Below are positions 1 through 11,603 of a stretch of DNA of 64,000 bases, piece after piece (the stretch's first letter is position 1; every line of letters starts with the position of its first letter). Origin of the DNA: Anthoceros angustus (lineage: Eukaryota > Streptophyta > Anthocerotopsida > Anthocerotales > Anthocerotaceae); contig VJWM01000196.1 of assembly GCA_010909165.1 (NCBI GenBank), positions 186,001 to 250,000 of the forward strand, written 5' to 3'. The translations under genes and the position numbers were made by a program. The notes beneath the pieces are model-generated. The model worked only from the letters and a program-made list of their open reading frames with translations. It ran no database searches and was not told the origin of the DNA.

Positions 1-264
1 TTGCCACACCCGCTCTCACGCAAATGGTCAGGGAGCTCGACGGGCTCCAATGGAACACGCGGCAGAGGAATCAACGTACAAGAAAGTTCCAAGAAACAGA
101 GAACGTGATGGGCAAGGCACTGCACGCCCAGCCTCCCTCGTGTTCAAGCGTAGCACGTCACGCAAGTGAGAGAGAATCCGTCACCCGACTGGACGCCACG
201 TCCGCGCGAGGTGAAGGAAGTGCAAACAACAGTTCGTTACAACTTGTCATGACATCTGGCGGCA

Positions 265-1023
265 ATGGCGGCCCCTGTCGCGACACCTGCGGTGCCTCCA
301 ACCCCAACACCAGATCCGGCAGCTCCGGTGGCGCCCACACCGGCCCCAGCCTCAGCCTCAGCCTCAGCCTCAGCCCCAGCCCCAGCCCCAGCCCCAGCCC
401 AAGCCCCAGCCCCAGCCCCAGCCCCAGCCCCAGCGCCGCCACCCAAAGCAGCCCCGGTGGTGCCGCCAGTGGTGCCTCCAGAGGAACAGCTTACAGAAGA
501 CCAGATCGAGGAGTTCACCGAAGCATTTTGCCTATTTGACAAAGATGGCGATGGTAGATGTTCTTAGAGCTTGCTGCTTGCAAACAGAATTGCCCTCACC
601 AGGGAGTGGGAATTTCATGTGCATTTCTGGCATCCTTCCCGATTTGCAGGAAAGATTACAACGCTGGAGATGGGAACGGTGATGCGGTCCCTTGGACAGA
701 ATCCCACCAATGCGGAGCTTGCCGACATAATCGCTGACATAGATCCGGACAGCAACGGCACGGTTGAGTTTCCAGAATTTTTGAGATTGATGGGCAAGAA
801 AATGAAGGACAAGGATACGGAGGAGGAGCTCAAGGAGGCGTTCCGGGTGTTTGACAAAGAGCAGAATGGCTTCATTGCTGCTGCCGAATTGAGGCATGTT
901 ATGACCAGCTTGGGCGAAAGGCTCACTGAAGCCGAGGTTGATGACATGATCAAGGAGGCCGAGGTAGACGGAGATGGACTCATCAACTACGAGGACTTTG
1001 TCAAAGTTATGATGGCCAAGTGA
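265..1023 (+). CDS. Calmodulin-like EF-hand Ca2+ sensor with N-terminal Ala/Pro extension
   Basis: Two exons, 265-553 and 650-1023, flank a 96-nt GT-AG intron; 220 residues in all. The intron splits the Gly codon in EF-hand loop 1 (DKDGDG), which I recall as the conserved plant calmodulin intron position. Residues 1 to about 72 are an Ala/Pro/Ser dipeptide tract absent from ordinary 149-residue calmodulin. The rest aligns end to end with calmodulin and finishes in the canonical FVKVMMAK. Loops 1 (DKDGDGKITTLE) and 2 ([12 protein letters not shown]) look competent. Loop 3 has Glu at position 3. Loop 4 is [12 protein letters not shown], with Glu instead of the near-invariant Asp at position 1 and Asp instead of Glu at position 12, so Ca2+ affinity there is probably reduced (inference). 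The ATG at 265 is the first in frame before the extension. The exon junctions restore the family reading frame exactly. Likely a cytosolic or nuclear Ca2+ sensor acting on target peptides. Confidence 0.9.
343..434. repeat. GCCTCA/GCCCCA hexanucleotide microsatellite inside the calmodulin-like exon
   Basis: About fifteen imperfect hexamers, GCCTCA then GCCCCA. In the calmodulin frame they give Ala-Ser then Ala-Pro dipeptides. The other frames are also open (Ser-Leu/Ser-Pro, and Gly-Leu or Ala-Gly on the opposite strand). The tract accounts for most of the N-terminal extension and is likely length-polymorphic. Confidence 0.9.
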
Positions 1024-1214
1024 CGCCTAATTGGTTGGTTGCATATACCTATTGGAATCAAATCTCACTACCTAGTTTAAACAACAAAAAGGAAAGCCAA
1101 ATTGTTCCACGGTTCCACAAAAGCAAGGAAGGCGAGAGTAGCTCTCAAAATTACAGGGTAAATCATTTGTGTACATTCTTCACTTTGTTGCACCTAAAGT
1201 ACGCCCAGTTTGAT

Positions 1215-1220
1215 AATAAA
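1215..1220 (+). other. AATAAA polyadenylation-type signal of the calmodulin-like gene
   Basis: AATAAA lies 192 nt after the stop codon, just before composition drops to strongly AT-rich. This is a plausible 3'-end signal; no transcript is available to confirm it. Confidence 0.45.
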
Positions 1221-2150
1221 TACACATAATTACTTATAATAAATAAAAATTAAAACTTATTTAGTTTTTATTTAATAGAGATTTTTACAACTTAGCTCTT
1301 TGCATCTTCTTCCTACATCGTATGGATTAACTTTCACTTTTTTTATCGATAATCTATCACCATATTTTTAGTTGAGATAAGATAATCTTTTAAAAGACTT
1401 TGATAGTGTTAATAATTCTAAGAAGCTATATTATTAGGCCAAACACCAGCAATCAACCCACCCAAATGAGTTTGACATAGTTATCATTAGAACATAGTTA
1501 CTCAATAGAAAAAAGAGAAGTTGCATGTAATTGCATAAAAACTTTACTTGCATATAAGCTCATTAAGAAAACCCCAATTTCTTACCAACTCTCATATATT
1601 TTAAAGTAGTAATAATAATATTTATCATCAAATTTTATAATTTAATTAATTTAATAACTTTTTAAATACCATTTCAATGAAACTCGTATATGTTTAAACT
1701 CAATTTTTAGCCCCTGCTTTTGTCTGCTCATTGATGGTTTTTTGAATTTATAAAGTTGAATTTTCGCTTTAAAAAAAAAAGAATGGAGGTCCATGCGCAT
1801 GAACAGGGAGGTGCGCATGCATCAGAAAGATCTCCTTTCAGGCTTTGTAGCCACTTGAGCTAGTACTAGCATGAAGTCGCGGATCGAACCTGCTGTCCCA
1901 AACTTGGCCTTGTGTTCCGAACAAATGGGATCCATTTTACCGGCATACTGCAGTAAGCCAGCCGCCCCCATTGACATCTGAGTCAGTGTGCGAGGACGTC
2001 ATATTGCCCGCCAGCCGATCGTTGTCGTCGTCTTCCTTCGAGGTGGGAATCTGGGATCTCCGCCGCCTTTCCCTTGGCCACATCCGGAAGCATCGGCCGC
2101 ATGGTTCTGACAGATACATATGCTCAGCGGCCATCCACTCCACGAGCATC
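1221..2150. other. Intergenic, AT-rich then GC-richer chitinase upstream region
   Basis: From 1221 to about 1770 the sequence is very AT-rich with A/T tracts and no coding signal. From about 1790 it becomes GC-richer and is the presumed chitinase promoter and 5' leader. The chitinase frame stays open upstream to an ATG at 1971, but only the ATG at 2151 gives a signal peptide directly. Confidence 0.6.
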
Positions 2151-3383
2151 ATGGCTGTACGAGGAGGGAGCCCAGGAATTCCACGATCTCTTCTCCAGCT
2201 GGCAGCTGTTGTCGTGATGGGATCCGTGCTCCTGCTGTGGGAGTCGATACAGGTGGTGGCGCAAGATTGCAGCGCCACAAAGCATTGTGCAAATTCACTG
2301 TGCTGCAGCCAGTATAATTACTGTGGCACCACTGCACCCTACTGCGGGGATGGGTGCTTGTCAGGCCCCTGCAGCTCTGGGTCGAAACCGACACCTGTTT
2401 CGGGATCGCCGCCTGCAGGCCCTGCATCAGATGGTTCTGGAGTCGGAAGAATCATCACGGCCAGCATTTTCCACCAGTTCTTCCTGCATACCGACGATGC
2501 TGCCTGCCCTGCTGCGGGGACCTACACCTACAGCGCTTTCCTTACTGCTGCAGCCTCCTTCCCTCAGTTCGGGAACGTAGGAGATACTGCGACGAGGAGG
2601 AAGGAACTTGCAGCGTTTCTCGCTCACTGCTCGCATGAGACTACTGGTAAGGACTCACACGCAATGATATATCCATGAACGCATTGTGAATCCCACCATA
2701 CCAGATATAACTGATGGCATCGTCTAATTGAGCTGTTCTAAAGGCGGATGGCCCACTGCCCCCGACGGACCATATGCCTGGGGTCTCTGTTTCAAGGAAG
2801 AGATCGGGTGCCCGGTCGACGGCTATTGCGATCCATCGTCTGAGTACCCGTGTGCCCCCGGGAAGAGCTACTGTGGCAGGGGCTCACTCCAACTCACCTG
2901 GTAAGCTATCAAACTTCCCTACGACCGCAACCCTGCGAGTCTGCTGTCACGGTGTGATAGTGGATTCACAATTCAACATTGATTTCGTTGGAAACCGGGT
3001 GTGTACTGTGCAGGAACTACAATTACGGACAAGCGGGAGACGCCCTGAATCTGCCTCTCTTAACTCACCCCGAGCTGGTGGAAAACGATCACATCCTTGT
3101 CTGGAAAACGGCCATCTGGTTCTGGATGACTGCGCAGGCGCCCAAGCCATCGGCACACGCTGTGATTACGGGACAGTGGAATCCCTCCCCCGCGGATAAG
3201 AGTGCCAATAGGCTGCCTGGATTTGGCGCTACCACCAACATCGTCAACGGTGGAATCGAGTGTGGACACGGAGGCGATCCCAGCGGCCAAAACCGCATCG
3301 GTTTCTTCCTTCGCTATACAGGCATCTTGGGCGTCTCGCCCGGCAGCAACCTTGACTGCGGAAACCAGCGCCCCTGGGGTTGA
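2151..3383 (+). CDS. Secreted GH19 chitinase with N-terminal hevein (chitin-binding) domain
   Basis: Three exons (2151-2646, 2744-2900, 3014-3383) with 97- and 113-nt introns; 340 residues. Order: a signal peptide ending near VVA|QD (about 38 residues); a hevein domain with eight Cys (QDCSATKHC to CLSGPC); a short Ser/Pro/Gly linker; the GH19 catalytic domain. The general acid is Glu163 in HETTGGW, whose second Gly is assembled across intron 1. The second catalytic Glu is probably Glu185 in CFKEEIG. The motifs [15 protein letters not shown] (across intron 2), WFWMT, NRLPGF and NIVNGG are present, and the protein ends in the class I-like [10 protein letters not shown]. It hydrolyses beta-1,4-GlcNAc polymers; a defence role in the apoplast or vacuole is expected. 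It has no obvious vacuolar C-terminal extension. The start at 2151 was chosen because it begins the signal peptide. A decayed duplicate lies at 8004-8763. Confidence 0.92.
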
Positions 3384-3553
3384 TGAAAACAAAACTGGAG
3401 ATGTCGGCCAGCTTCGAATAAACCATTTCAGAGTACTGATAAACCAAATCGTGTACATTCAATAATTTTACTTGCAAAGTTTCAGTTATTAGCATTTTAA
3501 CAGAAAATGCTCCACCAAGTACGTAGACCAGGTGCATTATGTGTTTCGAGTGA

Positions 3554-5998
3554 CTACCCCAGTGTGGGCACGAGTGCTGGTGTCCTAGAGTGTACCCAGT
3601 AGCTCGCGAGTATAGAGTTATCTGATCACAAGGGGTCTTCGTAAGAAAACTCCCAACGTGACCAAACACAGAGTCAGCAACGGTCAAGGCCTTGAGCAAC
3701 TAACCTGAAACACCTGCAGCGCTAAGCAAGGCAAGACAGACTACCAGCTTCCCCCAAAGTTCCTGCAACTTTACAATCACTGCAATAGCTACAGGAAGTG
3801 TTTTCTGCAGAAGCACAACAGCGAAGGCAGTGTCACTAGAGATGACTGAAGATACTACAGCGGGCCCTCGCAAGGAAGTATAGGACATGTCCCTGACCTG
3901 GATTACCACAATTACTACTGCACGTTGAGCAGCAGTTACTTCATCTTCATCATTTGCTAAGCGTGACAATGGTGCAAGTAGCTGTGCCACGACTGTGTTG
4001 CACACCAGGTACAAGACATGTACAATTCTGCAGAGAATGGACACAAAAAACTCTTAATTTAGGGGTAAGTAACAGGGGAGGAGAACCTGACAAATATTCG
4101 ACGGGGAACACATGCTTACGTGCCCACAACAACTGCCGAGAGCAAGTTGGCTGATCAACAATTGCAGCAGCAGGGTGTTTGAACAGCTCACTTGCATCCA
4201 TGGCACCTGATAAGCACCGAAGTGAGGGAATGCACAACTTAAACAAGCAGACACTCTGCATAAACCATTCCAGGGCGCTCAAAGAAATGGCAGAAGAACC
4301 ACACCAGGGCTAGAAAGGAGCTGCTCAGCATGGAAAGCTGCTTCTTCCTTCCTAAACAAGCATTGTTTGATCCTGTAGAACATCTTTCTGGTACTGCATT
4401 TAAGGAATCTTTTGAAATTCTTGAGCATTTCCCACTTACTAAGAAGATTTCGACATATCTGACGAGATAGCAAAAAGACATGAAACAACAGATAATTCTA
4501 GTCAGTCCCTGAACAAGACAATTTCCCAACTGTACTGACAAGTCAAAAAAGCTTCACATTTCTATGACAATTATATGCTCCATCATCAAGATAAGTCGCA
4601 GAGGAAATGGAGGAACCTGTCCACACAGAAGCGGAGCCAATGTGGTCTCCACCAGACTTTTGAAGAGAGGCCCTGCAGGGACGGCAATACCACCCCCGCT
4701 GGCAAACAATTTGGACAAGACAAATGGCATCTGCATGTACACGCGGTTCAACTTTTCGACAACTTAAAGCTTGCCTGGAGCTTGTAATAACATAGAAAGA
4801 AGCTCACCGCTCACCGTTAAAATCCGAAGTATGTTTGAAGCAACTGTCAGTGCTAAAGCCAGCGCTGTATTTGCACCTGCAAGCTGTTCAACAATCACAA
4901 GTCCAACATGATGACCTCAGAACACATTCGGCAGTGCAGTTTTCATCTGTGCATCCGTTCATTGAACATACCTGTGTCAGAGAGACAGCCCTTGATAATG
5001 GTGTAGGAACACAAAAAAAGATAGCCAGGCCTGCAACGGCAGCCTCCGTCAATCAAGTTTGGGATACTTCACATGTGACAGAGCTGAACGAAACATAATC
5101 AATCCATGTTGGAACAAGCTCAATAAGATTTTGAAAAAAACGGTATCACCTGTGGCCAGTTCCTTAGGGGACAGTTGCAAGCGAAGGACAGGAATAGGTA
5201 AAAGTGGGGTAATAAGCAAAATCGACCCCTGCAAACAAAATCAGAGACATGAGCCCCACTACAGGCGCACGAACCAGTGCAGGTTTTTCCCAATTTTGGC
5301 CGTGACTAACCCATCGACATTCACGCAACATTGAGCTGCCGGGGATAGGAGAGAGCTTCCGCAGCAGACCAGTGCAAATGAAGCCACAGGCCAGGCCGGA
5401 GCTGTTTTCTTTGGCTGTCCACTTCGAAAATTCAAGCGTGCAGATGATCCGGTCAACCAAGCTTAAAAATTAGCATGAGTGACAAACAGAGCTCGGATCA
5501 AGCTCAAGATGAAAAGGGAAAAGCTAGGCGGAGCTTACCACAAACAAAGAAGATACCACACGTAGTCCATCTGGACAGCCCCAGCTGGTGTGCTACTTGC
5601 CCTGGTCCTGATGACGCCAGTCCCGTTTAGAACACCGGTACGAGCACTGCAAGACGGGAACGGGGACGTAAACAACTTTGCTACGGAGAAACAGAACCAC
5701 CTGGCACCGCATAGTCAAGTGCCTAGCGATGATGTTCTCTGGCCACCATAAATTGGCCAGAAAACATCATCCATTTCTACGCAATTCTACACAGCAAAGT
5801 AAGCCATACGTCTGGTTAAGAGAAAAGCGAAATTACTGAAAATCAGAACTGTGCCCACGTTCGGAGAAGAGCCCCCTTCAGACTGGGTGGACGCGGTACC
5901 TGTCTGGAAGATGAGCCCCCTGATGTGGAAATTTGGGCAAAAGATGGGAAACTGTTGCGGCCTGGTAGCACCGGGTACTGCCGTGATGCTACCGCCAT
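3554..5998 (-). pseudogene. BASS4-like plastid sodium/metabolite cotransporter, broken copy (unit 1)
   Basis: This copy is collinear with the intact gene at 8931-11603, exon by exon. The start-equivalent ATG is at 5998 and the family blocks GLAIFFCVPT, LAGANTALAL, SKLFASGGG, VPWMQVS and KTLPVAIAV are in order. Lesions visible here: an in-frame TGA in exon 1 (5843-5845); a TAA in the exon encoding the first membrane segment (5627-5629); a one-base length change in the VPWMQV exon (about 4155); a shifted frame inside the KTLPV exon (about 3750); and loss of the DSFLV-equivalent bases in the last exon (about 3610). Splice dinucleotides are largely kept. It converges on the chitinase gene. Members of the BASS family move organic acids or other metabolites with Na+ across the plastid envelope. 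Confidence 0.85.
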
Positions 5999-6145
5999 CG
6001 CTGATCATTCGCATGCTGAACTTCCGGCCCTAGAAAAGAAAGGTGGCAGGAAATCAGGGAGACGGGTAAACGAGTACGGACGTCCAACAGATTAAAAGGT
6101 TGTTTACAGTTCTGTTCTATAGGGTGCTGAAGGCCGCGGATGCCA

Positions 6146-6190
6146 TTAGGTTCCCGGTAATTCTGCCGTCCGCGGCAAACGACTTGACCT
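6146..6190 (+). promoter_or_regulatory. Conserved block upstream of the peroxidase genes
   Basis: A block ending CCGCGGCAAACGACTTGAC, about 260 nt upstream of the peroxidase ATG. Nearly identical blocks precede the peroxidase copies at 16492 and about 22030. It may simply be shared ancestry, but it is better conserved than its immediate surroundings. Confidence 0.4.
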
Positions 6191-6449
6191 GGATAAGTCT
6201 CGTGCTTCACGCGGTACGAAGTCCTAGCCTAGACTAGCAGTCCATGCCACCCTTTTTAAGCCGCTACAGTTGCGCCAACATCCAGTAGACTCGAGCTGTG
6301 GGCCTTTGGCAGTCCAAGCTGCTTTGCTCTCGAACAGTCGTGAACAACGTCACTGACAAGTTTCTTCTCATTCTTGACTGATTTCGGGCCAAGGCCATCT
6401 TGCCGGTAGCTGCCTGTGTTCGGAATCTGTCCGGAGAGGAGACTGTATC

Positions 6450-7673
6450 ATGGCCCGATCACGTCAAATTCTGGTTGTTGCTTTGGCAATCTATGCAATC
6501 TGCCTCAACGTGATGATTGCAACAGCACACGATAGTTCGAATTCGGGTTTGCGGGAAAGGTTCTACAAGCACAGTTGCCCACAGGCAGAATCCATAGTGT
6601 ACGATGCTGTGAAAAGCGCTCTCAACGAGAACCCAGGATTGGCGGGCGCCTTTTTACGGATGATGTTCCACGATTGCTTTATCCGGGTACAGCCACATGC
6701 AGATTATTCAAGGGCCAATCGAACACTTCAGTGTAGATAGTCTCTTCAATTCTGATGCATTTGGATTCAACGTGGTGCTGCAGGGATGTGATGCCTCTGT
6801 ACTGATCGATTCCACAGACAACAACCAGGCGGAGAAAGACGGACGGCCGAACCACGGCAGCCTCCGAGGGTTCGAAGTCCTGGACGAGGCCAAGTCCAAG
6901 ATCGAAGCCCAGTGCCCGCACACCGTCTCCTGCGCGGACATTGTTGTCTTCGCAGCACGGGACAGCGTCGCTCTCGTAAGCCTGAACAACCCATCTCACG
7001 CTTAAAAGTGACTGCTGTCGTGACGAGAAGTTGAAATGCTCACGTCTTCAAGACGTTTGTTGTGCTCTATCTCGAGACTGAATGACCGTGCATGTATTGC
7101 CGCCAATGGCTGCAGAATGGGGGCCCCTGGTACAGTGTTGCGGCTGGGAGAAGAGACGGTACAGTCTCCTTGGCGTCGGAAACCTCTTCTCTGCCCGGGC
7201 CAAGCCTGAACGCGGAGCAGCTCACAGAAAACTTCATCAATAAGGGGCTGAGCCAAGACGAAATGGTCACGCTCTCCGGAGCCCACACAATCGGGCAGGC
7301 ACGCTGCAGCGTGGTCCGGAGCTTCAGACTTTCACCGCTGGACGCGACCCTGGACCCGGGCTTCGCCGAGGATCTGCAGGCTCAATGTCCTGCATCCAGC
7401 ACGAACGGCAACTCTCGCATCTTCATGGACTCGGAATTGCCCAAGACTTTCGACAACGGCTACTACAAGGGCCTGGTAGCCGACAAGGGGCTCTTCCGTT
7501 CCGACCAAACGCTCTACGATGATTCCGCCACCCGCCATACCGTGGTGACCTACAGCCGCAATCCGCACTTGTTTGCATCCAAATTTGTGCAAGCCATTGG
7601 CAAGTTGGGAGCGATCGACGTCAAGACTGGCCATGCAGGAGAAATCCGCCGGAATTGTCATCGCATCAACTAG
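6450..7673 (+). CDS. Class III secretory peroxidase (intact copy A)
   Basis: Three exons (6450-6686, 6784-6975, 7116-7673) encode 328 residues, a normal length for the family. Signal peptide: about residues 1-26 (ends ATAHD). The distal haem pocket is [10 protein letters not shown] with Arg70 and His74; exon 2 opens GCDASVL; the proximal haem ligand is His200 in [12 protein letters not shown]. The conserved [17 protein letters not shown] and SDQTLYDD motifs and the C-terminal [11 protein letters not shown] are all present. The protein oxidises phenolics with H2O2 in the apoplast (lignin or suberin cross-linking, defence or ROS control). All three exon junctions keep frame with GT-AG borders. 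It is the only fully intact member of at least five peroxidase copies in the window. Confidence 0.93.
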
Positions 7674-8003
7674 ACAACACACATGTTGCTGGGGGCCGGC
7701 AATCGGGCAGGCGGGAGATCCGCGTCGACTGCAGCTGTGGCCTTGAAGTGCGCCGGCGGTGCCGTTATTGCCCTGGTAGCATCGTCGAGAGATTTGGTTC
7801 CTCACTGTCGACCAGTGAAGAACCAAAAGTCTCTAAAAGATGGTAGAGTTAGGCCAGAATTTTGGCAGACACATTTTTTGAACGAATTTTCAGCATTTAG
7901 GTTTTAGAATGATTCATTGAAATACCTACCTACATAAAAGCCTAATGGCGAGGGGTACATTGCTCTGACCTTTTCAATGAAGTCTGAAACTAATTCCGTT
8001 CTC
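7674..8003. other. Intergenic, 3' region of peroxidase A
   Basis: The first 170 nt are near-identical to the sequence after peroxidase copies B and C. Beyond that I see no coding signal up to the chitinase remnant. Confidence 0.5.
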
Positions 8004-8763
8004 TATGCTGCCAGCACTGCCGTGGGGACCTACACGGTGCGGTTTCCTAACCCCTTCGCCAGCCTCCTGCCTCCAGTTTGGGAATACAGGAGATATTGCG
8101 ACGAGGAGGAGGGAATTGTAGCATTTGTTGTTCACTGCTCGCAAGAGACTAGGCACAGACTGCAACTACTGGTATGGACGCACAGACCATGATAATCCCA
8201 TGAACGCATTGTGAATCCTACCATACCAAATACCTATTATGAGGAGATTGGGTGCCCAGTCCACGGCTGTTGCGATCCATCTCCTGTGTGCACCCAGGAA
8301 GAGCTACTGTAGCAGGGGAGTGATCCAAATTCACGACCACCGCAAACTTTGCGAGTCTGCTGACACAGTGAGGACACACAATTCCACGGGTGTGCACTGC
8401 ACAGGAACTATAATTATGGACAACCGTGAGACGTTCTTAGTCTGCCACTCTTAAATTGACCCCAGCGGGTGAAAACGATAACGTTCTTGACTGGAGAAGG
8501 GCCATCTGGTTCTGGATGACTGCGCAGGCGCCCAAGCCATCGGCACACGCTGTGATTGTGGGACTGCGGAAGCCGGATGAGAGGGCCGACAGGCTGCCTG
8601 GATTTGGCGCCACCACCAATATCGTCAACGGCGGAATCGAGTGTGGACACGGAGGCGATCCCAGCGAGGCCAAAACCGCATCCGTGTCTTCTTGCTACAC
8701 AAGCATCTTGGACGTCTGACCCGGCAGCAACCTTGACTGCGGAAACCAGCATCCCTGGGTTAG
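8004..8763 (+). pseudogene. GH19 chitinase remnant (unit 2)
   Basis: The end of exon 1, intron 1, part of exon 2, intron 2 and most of exon 3 of the 2151 chitinase can be recognised in order. The signal peptide and hevein regions are absent. The catalytic HETTGG is replaced by CSQETR and its flank is rearranged. Exon 2 has lost its first third, including the second catalytic Glu region, and contains a TAG. Exon 3 has frameshifts and a TGA where the intact gene reads on to its C-terminus. Long stretches such as [16 protein letters not shown] are still legible. It lies immediately 3' of peroxidase A and converges on the intact transporter. Confidence 0.9.
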
Positions 8764-8930
8764 TGACAACAAACTGAAGATGATGGTCAGCTTACAGTAA
8801 ACCATTTCAGAGACCTGATCAACCAAATCGTGTACATCCAATAACTTGACTTGCAGCAAAGTTTCAGTTGACAGCGTCATAACAGAAAAGGCTCTACCAT
8901 GTACGTACTCCACATATGCATTTCGAGTGA

Positions 8931-11603
8931 CTACTCCAGTCCGGAAACGGGTGCTGGTGTCTTAGAGTTTACCCAGTAGCTCACGAGGAACGAGTCCACC
9001 GTTATCTGATCAAACAAGAGTTTTTCGTAAGAGAACTCCCAACGTGAACGACACAGAGTCAGCAACGGTCAAGGCCTTGGGCAACTAACCTGAATCACGT
9101 GCAGCGCTATACAAGGTAAGGCGAGAATACCAGCTGCCCCCAAAGTACCTCCAAGTTTCCCAATCACTGCAATGGCTACAGGAAGAGTTTTCTGTAGCAG
9201 CACCACAGCGCGAGCAGCGTCACTTGAGATGACTCAAGATACTATAGCGAGCCCTAGCAAGGAAGTACAGGACATGTCCCTGACCTGGCTTGCCACAAGT
9301 ACTACTGCACGTTGAGCAGCAGTTACTTCATCGTTTGCTAAGCCTGACAATGGTGCAAGTAGCTGTGCCACGACTGTGTTGCACACCAGGTACACGACAT
9401 GGACGATTCTGCAGAGAATGGACACAAAAAACTCTTAATTTAGGGGTAAGTAACAGGGGAGAAGAACCTGACAAATGTTCGACGGGCAACACAAAGCTTA
9501 CGTGCCCACAACCACTGCCGAGAGCAAGTTGAGCGGATCAATTTGCAGCAGCAGGGTGTTTGAACAGCTCACTTGCATCCATGGCACCTGATATGCACCG
9601 AAGTGAGGGTATGCACACAAGCAGACACCCTGGATAAAACATTCCAGGGCGACTCAAGGAAATGGCAGGAGAACCACACCAGGGCTAGAAAGGAGCTGCT
9701 CAGCATGGAAAGCTGCTTCTTCCTTCCGTCTACCCACCTACCAAGATCTGACAGGACAAAAAAAACATGAATTGTTTGAACCTGTAGAGAGACTTTCAGC
9801 TACTGCATCTAAGCAACCTTTTGACATCCTTGAGAATTCACCACTTACTAAGAACATTCCGACAGATCTGATGAGGTAGCAAAAGCACATGAAACAACAG
9901 ATAATTCTAGTCAGTCCCTGAACAAAACTACCTCCCGACCGTGCTGACAGGTCAAAACAGCTTCAAGTGTCCATGACAATTATATGCTCCATCATCAAGC
10001 TAAGACACAGCGGAAATGGAGGAGGAACCTTTCCAATCAGAAGCGGAACCAATATGGTTTGCACCAGACTTTGGAAGAGAGGCCCAGCAGGGACGGCAGT
10101 ACCACCCCCGCTGGCAAACAATTTGGACAAGACAACAGGCATCTGCATGTACAAGGGGATCAGCTTGTCACCAACTTCAAACTTTCCTGGAGCGAGGAGG
10201 CTGTGATCACATAGGAGGGATGAAGCTAACCGTTAAGATTCCAAGTATGTTCGAAGCCACAGTCAGTGCTAAAGCCAGCGCTGTGTTTGCACCTGCAAGC
10301 TGTTCAACAATCACCAATCCAACATGATGACTTCAGAACATATTGCGACAGTACGGTTTTTATCTGTGCATCCGTTCATTGCACATACCTGTGTCAGGGA
10401 GACAGCACTTGACAATGTTGTAGGCACACAAAAAAAGATAGCCAGGCCTGCAACGGCAGCCTCCGTCAATCAAGTTTGGGATACTTCACACGTGACAGAG
10501 CTGAACGAAACATAACCAATCAATGTTGGAACAAGCACAAGAAGATTTTCAAAAAAAACGATATTCACCTGTGGACAGCTCCTTAGGGGATAGTTGCAAG
10601 CGAAGGACAGGAATAGCCGCCAGTGGGGTAATCAGCAAAATTGACATCTGAAAACAAAAACCAAGACATTAGTCCCACTACAGGCGCGCGAACCATTGCA
10701 GGTTTTTCCCAATTTTGACCATGACTAACCTATCGAACATTCAGGAAACATTGAGCTGTCGGGAATGTGAGAGAGCTTCCGCAGCAGACCAGTGCAAATA
10801 AAGCCACAGGCCAGGCCTGAGCTGCTTGTTTTAGCTCTCCACTTCGCAAATTTAAGCCTGCAGGTTATCCAGTCACCCAAGCTTAATAATTAGCATGAGT
10901 AGAAGACAGCGATCGGATCAAGATAAAGATGAAAAGGCAAAGCTAGCCAGAGCTTACCAGAAACAAAGAAGATGCCACATGTTGTCCATCTGGACAGCCC
11001 CAACTGGTGAGCTACTTGCCCTGGCCCGGGTGACGCCAGTCCCGCTAGAACACCGGCCACGAGCACTGCAAGACGGGAACGGGGGCTTGAGCAGCCTTGC
11101 TGCGGAGGAACAGAACCACCTAGAACCGCATAGATAAGTACCTAGAGGTAGATAGTTGGTCACCACAAACTGGCTCGCCGCCGCAAAAGTAGTGCTGGGA
11201 ACAATCGAAATGCGCCCGTAGAGTCCAGAACCAACCTGAAGTAGACCAACCCCAGAAAACATCAACCATTGCTACACAGCAAAGTAAGCTATGCGTTCTA
11301 ATTACAGAAATGCGAAATTACCTGAAAATCAGAACTGTGCCGAGGTTCAGAGCCAGAAGAGCTGGATCCTGCAGAAGCAAACACAGCTGCAAATCGCGGA
11401 GGAGATGTCCGAAGGTGCTTGCAGAGGAGGGGATCACCCACATCTGAACAAAGCTGGATACAGATTCCCAGAGCCCCATTAAGACTGGTGATGGGTGCAC
11501 GCACTACCCATCTGTGAGAGCTCCCTGTGGTGGAAATGTCGGCAAAAAATGGGAAATTGTTGCGGCCTGGTAGCATCAAGTGCTGACGTGATGCGACCGC
11601 CAT
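8931..11603 (-). CDS. BASS4: BASS4-like probable sodium/metabolite cotransporter, plastid envelope (intact, 14 exons)
   Basis: Spliced by eye on the minus strand. Exons: 11322-11603, 11142-11235, 10958-11065, 10790-10857, 10569-10647, 10389-10447, 10231-10299, 10029-10142, 9849-9867, 9680-9747, 9502-9587, 9285-9408, 9090-9191, 8931-9005. Every border is GT-AG and the phases match throughout, giving 448 residues. Exon 1 (94 residues) is Ser/Arg-rich and looks like a plastid transit peptide. The rest carries BASS4 blocks in order: LPLVLVAGVLAGLASPGPG, CGIFFVSGLNLRSGEL, QAWPVALFAL, GLAIFFCVPTTLSSAVSLTQ, LAGANTALALALTVASNILG, SKLFASGGG, SLVQTILVPLLIGK, VPWMQVS, QKTLPVAIAVIGKLGGTLG, LPCIALHVIQ and a final DSFLVSYW. 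The ninth exon is only 19 nt; the donor after exon 8 (GTTCCT) is weak. The substrate is unknown. Symbol given by motif resemblance to plant BASS4. Confidence 0.85.

Noticed and set aside
24-539. 171-codon frame overlapping the calmodulin exon
   Set aside because: Shifted frame through the microsatellite; no domain. The calmodulin frame explains the region.
7092-7115. Upstream ATG at 7092 as an alternative start for a short peroxidase
   Set aside because: It lies in intron 2. The three-exon model gives the full family protein with consensus splice sites.
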